A stretch of 64,000 nucleotides of DNA from Clostridiaceae bacterium AM27-36LB (lineage in GTDB: Bacteria; Bacillota; Clostridia; Lachnospirales; Lachnospiraceae): assembly GCA_003480725.1 (NCBI GenBank), contig QUJQ01000004.1, positions 186,001-250,000 of the forward strand, written 5' to 3'. Below the pieces are notes generated by a model that had not been told where the DNA came from, did not search any database, and saw nothing but the letters and a program-made list of their open reading frames with translations. Made by a program: the position numbers and the translations under genes. Below, piece after piece: positions 61,802 to 64,000 of the stretch (position 1 is the first letter of the stretch; each line of letters begins with the position of its first letter).

Positions 61802-61897
61802 ATGAGTATTGCAGATTTACTTAGCGTACTGAGCTTCGGCTTGGCTTGCTTTAGTATCGGATATGCATTCGGTAAAGATGAACGCATAAAAAAATAA
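61802..61897 (+). CDS. Small hydrophobic peptide, candidate type I toxin (module 1)
   Basis: A 31-residue peptide: MSIADLLSVLSFGLACFSIG followed by YAFGKDERIKK. One membrane-spanning helix and a charged C-terminal tail, the usual shape of type I toxins and holin-like toxins. AGGAGG lies eight bases before this ATG; an ATG six bases earlier is in frame but too close. The RNA leader can fold (CTACC/GGTAG and CAGAGGG/CCCTCTG). The coding end runs straight into a bidirectional terminator shared with a convergent RNA. Confidence 0.7.
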   Translation: MSIADLLSVLSFGLACFSIGYAFGKDERIKK

Positions 61898-61976
61898 CCG
61901 CCCAGTCTCCAAACAAAGCGGTTATTTTTAATAATTAGCTTAGAGGGACAAACCGTCTATCGGTAGCACCCTTTCT
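61888..61976 (-). ncRNA. Convergent antisense-type RNA of module 1
   Basis: Minus-strand promoter TTGACA (62007-62012), 17 bases, TAATAT (61984-61989). The RNA would run about 90 nt to the shared hairpin AATAACCGC (61893-61901) / GCGGTTATT (61918-61926), which has T/A runs both ways. Its 5' part reads GGGTGCTACC and CGGTTTGTCCCTC, almost the same as the 5' end of the peptide RNA (61686-61720). A further stretch is complementary to it (GCTTCAGAGGG at 61721 and GCTTAGAGGG at 61938). No open frame. Confidence 0.65.
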
Positions 61977-62081
61977 AATTGTTATATTAGCACACAGTTC
62001 TCAATCTGTCAATTTTTCCACGAACCCTATATTTTAAACATTCTAGCGTATCCTTTTTCTTTGAAAGCAAAAAAAGACCGC

Positions 62082-62157
62082 TGTTCTTATTAACTCAAGA
62101 ACAACGGCGCCCCTGCCAAGGAGTCGATGCGACAGGATTTAAACCTGCGACCTCTGC
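62082..62157 (-). repeat. tRNA-Pro 3'-end fragment plus terminator (attachment scar A)
   Basis: 53 bases (62105-62157) equal 62638-62690 except one base. On the minus strand they give the T arm and acceptor 3' strand of a tRNA (GGTCGCAGGTTTAAATCCTG, then TCGCATCGA). A hairpin CCGCTGTTCTT/AAGAACAACGG follows. The 5' half of the tRNA is absent. This is the left-end duplication expected when an element integrates in a tRNA 3' end. Confidence 0.75.
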
Positions 62158-62178
62158 ACTCAGCACTTTCTTAATTAG

Positions 62179-62207
62179 TTGAGGTTCCCAAATCTGTATG
62201 GTATACT
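62179..62207 (+). promoter_or_regulatory. Promoter of the small-peptide RNA, module 2
   Basis: TTGAGG (62179-62184), 17 bases, TATACT (62202-62207). Confidence 0.7.
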
Positions 62208-62250
62208 GGACATGTTGCCACTCCCAGACAGGCACAGAAGGGAGGGTTGA

Positions 62251-62367
62251 CTTACGGAAGATATACTCACTGCTTTTATTATCTCTGTTTTGGCTGGTGT
62301 AGTTTGCCACTACATCTGCAAATGGTTGGACAAAGATACAAACAAAGGCAACCAGCCTAAGGATTAA
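62251..62367 (+). pseudogene. Fst-like small toxin frame, probably frameshifted (module 2)
   Basis: The frame ending at TAA 62365-62367 reads ILTAFIISVLAGVVCHYICK then WLDKDTNKGNQPKD: one hydrophobic helix and a KWLD-type charged tail seen in small Fst/holin-like toxins. No start codon fits: the TTG placed after GGGAGGG (62247) is one base out of frame and an in-frame TGA lies at 62248. Either one base was gained or an unusual start is used. Terminator AAAATCCCCAATAG/CTATTGGGGATTTT (62390-62423) follows. Confidence 0.6.
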
Positions 62368-62389
62368 GCCACCTTGCCTAAACGGAATA

Positions 62390-62457
62390 AAAATCCCCAA
62401 TAGCTGCAACTATTGGGGATTTTGTTGTCCTTACGGACTACTCACTACTTTTTGCCT
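62390..62457 (-). ncRNA. Convergent antisense-type RNA of module 2
   Basis: Minus-strand promoter TTGAAA (62487-62492), 17 bases, TAATAT (62464-62469); the RNA would end at the perfect 14-bp bidirectional hairpin 62390-62423. It carries the complement of CTTACGGA (62430-62437), an 8-base sequence repeated directly at 62251-62258 right after the toxin ribosome site. It could therefore pair there and block translation, as RNA II does for Fst. Confidence 0.6.
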
Positions 62458-62609
62458 ACACATATATTAGCATATGCATAAGACAATTTCAAGTGTTCCA
62501 TTTTTTTATTTTTTTATACAGACTCCAGTATTTTCATTTACTTTTCTTGCTGTATTAGGCAACAGATGCGCTATCACCGCAACACAATCTCTCAGAGAAT
62601 AAAAAAAAG

Positions 62610-62702
62610 ACCGAAACCCTTATTATCTCAAGGATTCCGGCGCCCCTGCCAAGGAGTCGATGCGACAGGATTTGAACCTGCGACCTCTGCGTCCCGAACG
62701 CA
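62610..62702 (-). repeat. tRNA-Pro 3' half plus terminator (attachment scar B)
   Basis: On the minus strand TGCGTTCGGGACGCA (anticodon stem-loop, apparent anticodon CGG) is followed by GAGGTCGCAGGTTCAAATCC and the acceptor strand TCGCATCGA, then a hairpin CCGAAACCCTT/AAGGATTCCGG and a T-run. Upstream sequence does not form a tRNA 5' half. The intact tRNA-Pro gene is expected at the far right end of the element beyond this window. Confidence 0.78.
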
Positions 62703-62824
62703 ATTCTTGCATGGGTACTTAAGAATACCAGTAACTCTCATTATTGCTGGAATGCCCTAAATTTCAAGGTTTTTTTAGGGCTTATTAAAAATTCCTTGAA
62801 ACCACGCTATTACTAACATTGGCG

Positions 62825-62848
62825 CATTTTACGTAACATTTTACGTAA
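62825..62848. repeat. 12-bp direct repeat next to attachment scar B
   Basis: CATTTTACGTAA occurs twice head to tail (62825-62836, 62837-62848), about 125 bases inside the element end. Placement suits arm-type binding sites for an integrase or excisionase; no protein evidence. Confidence 0.5.
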
Positions 62849-62892
62849 CGCCCGCCATAGTCACACAAGCAGCCATAACCAATATGTTAATT

Positions 62893-62920
62893 AGACGCTC
62901 CTAATGTGGGCGTCTTTTTT
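62893..62920 (+). terminator. Hairpin with T-run before the replication-initiator-like gene
   Basis: AGACGC (62893-62898) and GCGTCT (62910-62915) followed by a run of Ts, 22 bases upstream of the ATG at 62943. It could end an upstream transcript or attenuate the gene. Confidence 0.65.
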
Positions 62921-62942
62921 ATCACCAAAAGGAGAAGACAAT

Positions 62943-63761
62943 ATGCCAATTATAAGAACCGTTAAAGATAAAAACAATCCATATACAATATCTGATAATA
63001 GATTCCGGCGCGACTTACGATTGTCCTTGCAGGGGCGTGGATTACTTGGGACAATCCTCTCTCTACCTCCTAACTGGATATTTAGTGTACGCGGGTTAAC
63101 CAGTATCTGCCTTGAAGGAGAGTGCTGTATCCGTTCAACCTTAAAAGAGCTTGAACGACTTGGATATTTAACACGTACACGCACACGCAAAAAAAATGGG
63201 CAGCTCGGAACCATCGAATATACTTTCTATGAAAAATCCCTTCATATTATTAATAATGACCCAGATGTCGGAAATCCAGATGTGGATTCTCCAGTCGAGG
63301 ATAATGCCCCTCAATTAATTAATAATGTATTAAATACTAATGTTATTAATAATCCATCCATCTATCCGGATGGAGTGATGGACAGAGATATATGTATAGA
63401 TATGGTGCGTACAAATATAGATTATGCCTCTCTGGTGACCCGAAATCCCTATTGCATTGACCAGATTAACGAGATGATTGCAATTATGGCAGATGTGATG
63501 ATGATGCCGGATAACGCCATGATTACTGTGAGTGGCAATCAGTTGCCTGCAAAAACTGTCAAGGAGCATTGGGGGAAATTAACTAGTAGCCATATGGAGT
63601 ACGTGTTAGATAGCTTGTCAGAGACTACGACACCTATCCACAATATACACGGTTATCTGCTTACAGCCCTGTATCGTGCACCGCTGACAATGCATAATCA
63701 CTATGCTACACAGGTAGCTTGTGATGCTGTGGCAGTCACACACGAGGACACTATATCATGA
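62943..63761 (+). CDS. Replication initiator/DUF6017-like protein of an integrative element
   Basis: A 272-residue protein. The N-terminal third is a winged helix: RDLRLSLQGRGLLGTILSLP, then LEGECCIRSTLKELERLGYLTRTRTRKKNGQ, the pattern of helix-turn-helix replisome/initiator proteins on clostridial conjugative elements. A poly-Asn linker follows, and the C-terminal third (INEMIAIMADVMMM ... AKTVKEHWGKL) resembles DUF6017. AAAGGAG lies nine bases before the ATG. It is the first element gene inside the attachment scar. Confidence 0.75.
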   Translation: MPIIRTVKDKNNPYTISDNRFRRDLRLSLQGRGLLGTILSLPPNWIFSVRGLTSICLEGECCIRSTLKELERLGYLTRTRTRKKNGQLGTIEYTFYEKSLHIINNDPDVGNPDVDSPVEDNAPQLINNVLNTNVINNPSIYPDGVMDRDICIDMVRTNIDYASLVTRNPYCIDQINEMIAIMADVMMMPDNAMITVSGNQLPAKTVKEHWGKLTSSHMEYVLDSLSETTTPIHNIHGYLLTALYRAPLTMHNHYATQVACDAVAVTHEDTIS

Positions 63762-64000
63762 TCGCAAGAATCCGTAGGTTGTGTAACACAATCACCTACA
63801 CCGGTATCTGGATCCAGCCAATCATGATGGTGGCATTGCACCGCGTCCTGCGCCTGATCTACTGGCGCAGGGGCATTAGCTGGCAGGCATGGCTGGTTGC
63901 ATTGGGTATCTCTTGTATCCCCAGTATCTATGTGTGGGGTGGAAATAAAATCGCAAAGAAAAATGGAAAGAAAAAATATGGATTAATGGACGTGATATTA
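63758..64000 (+). CDS. Unknown membrane-associated protein, cut by window edge
   Basis: 81 codons are visible, open to the edge. It starts at an ATGA overlap with the initiator-like gene. The sequence is basic at first (MIARIRRLCNTITYTG) with a hydrophobic segment around WQAWLVALGISCIPSIYVWG, followed by a Lys-rich stretch. Not recognised; it belongs to the integrative element by position. Confidence 0.55.
   Translation, partial: MIARIRRLCNTITYTGIWIQPIMMVALHRVLRLIYWRRGISWQAWLVALGISCIPSIYVWGGNKIAKKNGKKKYGLMDVIL

Noticed and set aside
62095..62409. 104-codon minus-strand open frame over scar A
   Set aside because: It crosses the tRNA fragment and the convergent toxin-like module and has no ribosome site or family pattern.
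62610..62702. Complete tRNA-Pro gene
   Set aside because: Only the anticodon arm, T arm and 3' acceptor strand are present; the upstream bases cannot form the D arm or the 5' acceptor strand.

Overview
The window reads as a chromosome segment of a low-to-mid GC Bacillota, most probably a gut Lachnospiraceae (Blautia/Dorea/Mediterraneibacter-like). Grounds: Gram-positive FabK/FabT-type fatty acid locus, CIRCE-controlled Hsp20 pair, KtrAB with a KdpDE-like pair, clostridial Feo/flavodoxin/DUF3793/DUF2325 iron cluster, family II pyrophosphatase with CBS-DRTGG insert, and strong AGGAGG ribosome sites. The genus cannot be fixed from sequence alone. No complete rRNA or tRNA gene is present.

Layout. 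1-5.7 kb: an sgc-like operon (galactitol-family PTS EIIB/EIIC/EIIA, a BtpA/SgcQ protein, a ribulose-5-P-epimerase-like gene cut by the window edge) with a divergent PRD/EIIA-domain activator. 5.9-9.7 kb: an AbiEi-like remnant behind a palindromic promoter, then HAD phosphatase, GNAT, MATE and HD genes. 9.7-16.2 kb: a cargo of two GcvT-fold demethylase-like proteins, an MFS transporter and a divergent PucR-type regulator, bracketed by two same-orientation, internally deleted IS1182-type elements. 16.2-21.5 kb: NUDIX hydrolase and potABCD polyamine uptake with an attenuator-like leader. 21.7-27.6 kb: two small heat-shock proteins and a potassium uptake/sensing operon. 27.7-33.8 kb: fabH-acpP-fabK-fabD-fabG-fabF-fabZ with four FabT-type boxes.

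33.8-36.2 kb: XRE regulator, sugar O-acetyltransferase and a 145-bp tandem repeat array. 36.3-38.4 kb: LysM/M23 peptidase and flavin reductase. 38.5-44.8 kb: an iron cluster (DUF2325, flavodoxin, DUF3793, LysR under a cobalamin riboswitch, Fur-like repressor, FeoB-associated Cys-rich peptide, FeoB, two FeoA). Three sites in it carry a shared TTAG-N6-CTAA motif, and feoA's promoter has a near match. 44.8-51.3 kb: pyrophosphatase, a candidate small RNA, small alarmone synthetase, DUF1002 protein, alpha/beta hydrolase, aspartokinase. 51.5-57.2 kb: MurNAc-type PTS, MurQ and MurR-like genes with a separate EIIA-Glc protein. 57.3-61.2 kb: an Rrf2-controlled operon joining a flavin/2[4Fe-4S] protein to an OpuC-type ABC transporter.

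61.3-64 kb is the junction with integrated mobile DNA. It holds three small membrane-peptide modules, two of them with convergent RNAs sharing one bidirectional terminator (par/Fst-like type I toxin-antitoxin layout). It also holds two tandem copies of a tRNA-Pro 3' end plus terminator (attachment-site scars) and the first genes of an integrative element that runs off the right edge. Strongest candidates for something undescribed: the IS-flanked GcvT/MFS/PucR island, the convergent-RNA peptide modules, the csRNA-like small RNA at 46.7 kb, the TTAG-N6-CTAA iron regulon, the B12 riboswitch on a LysR gene, and the 145-bp repeat array.
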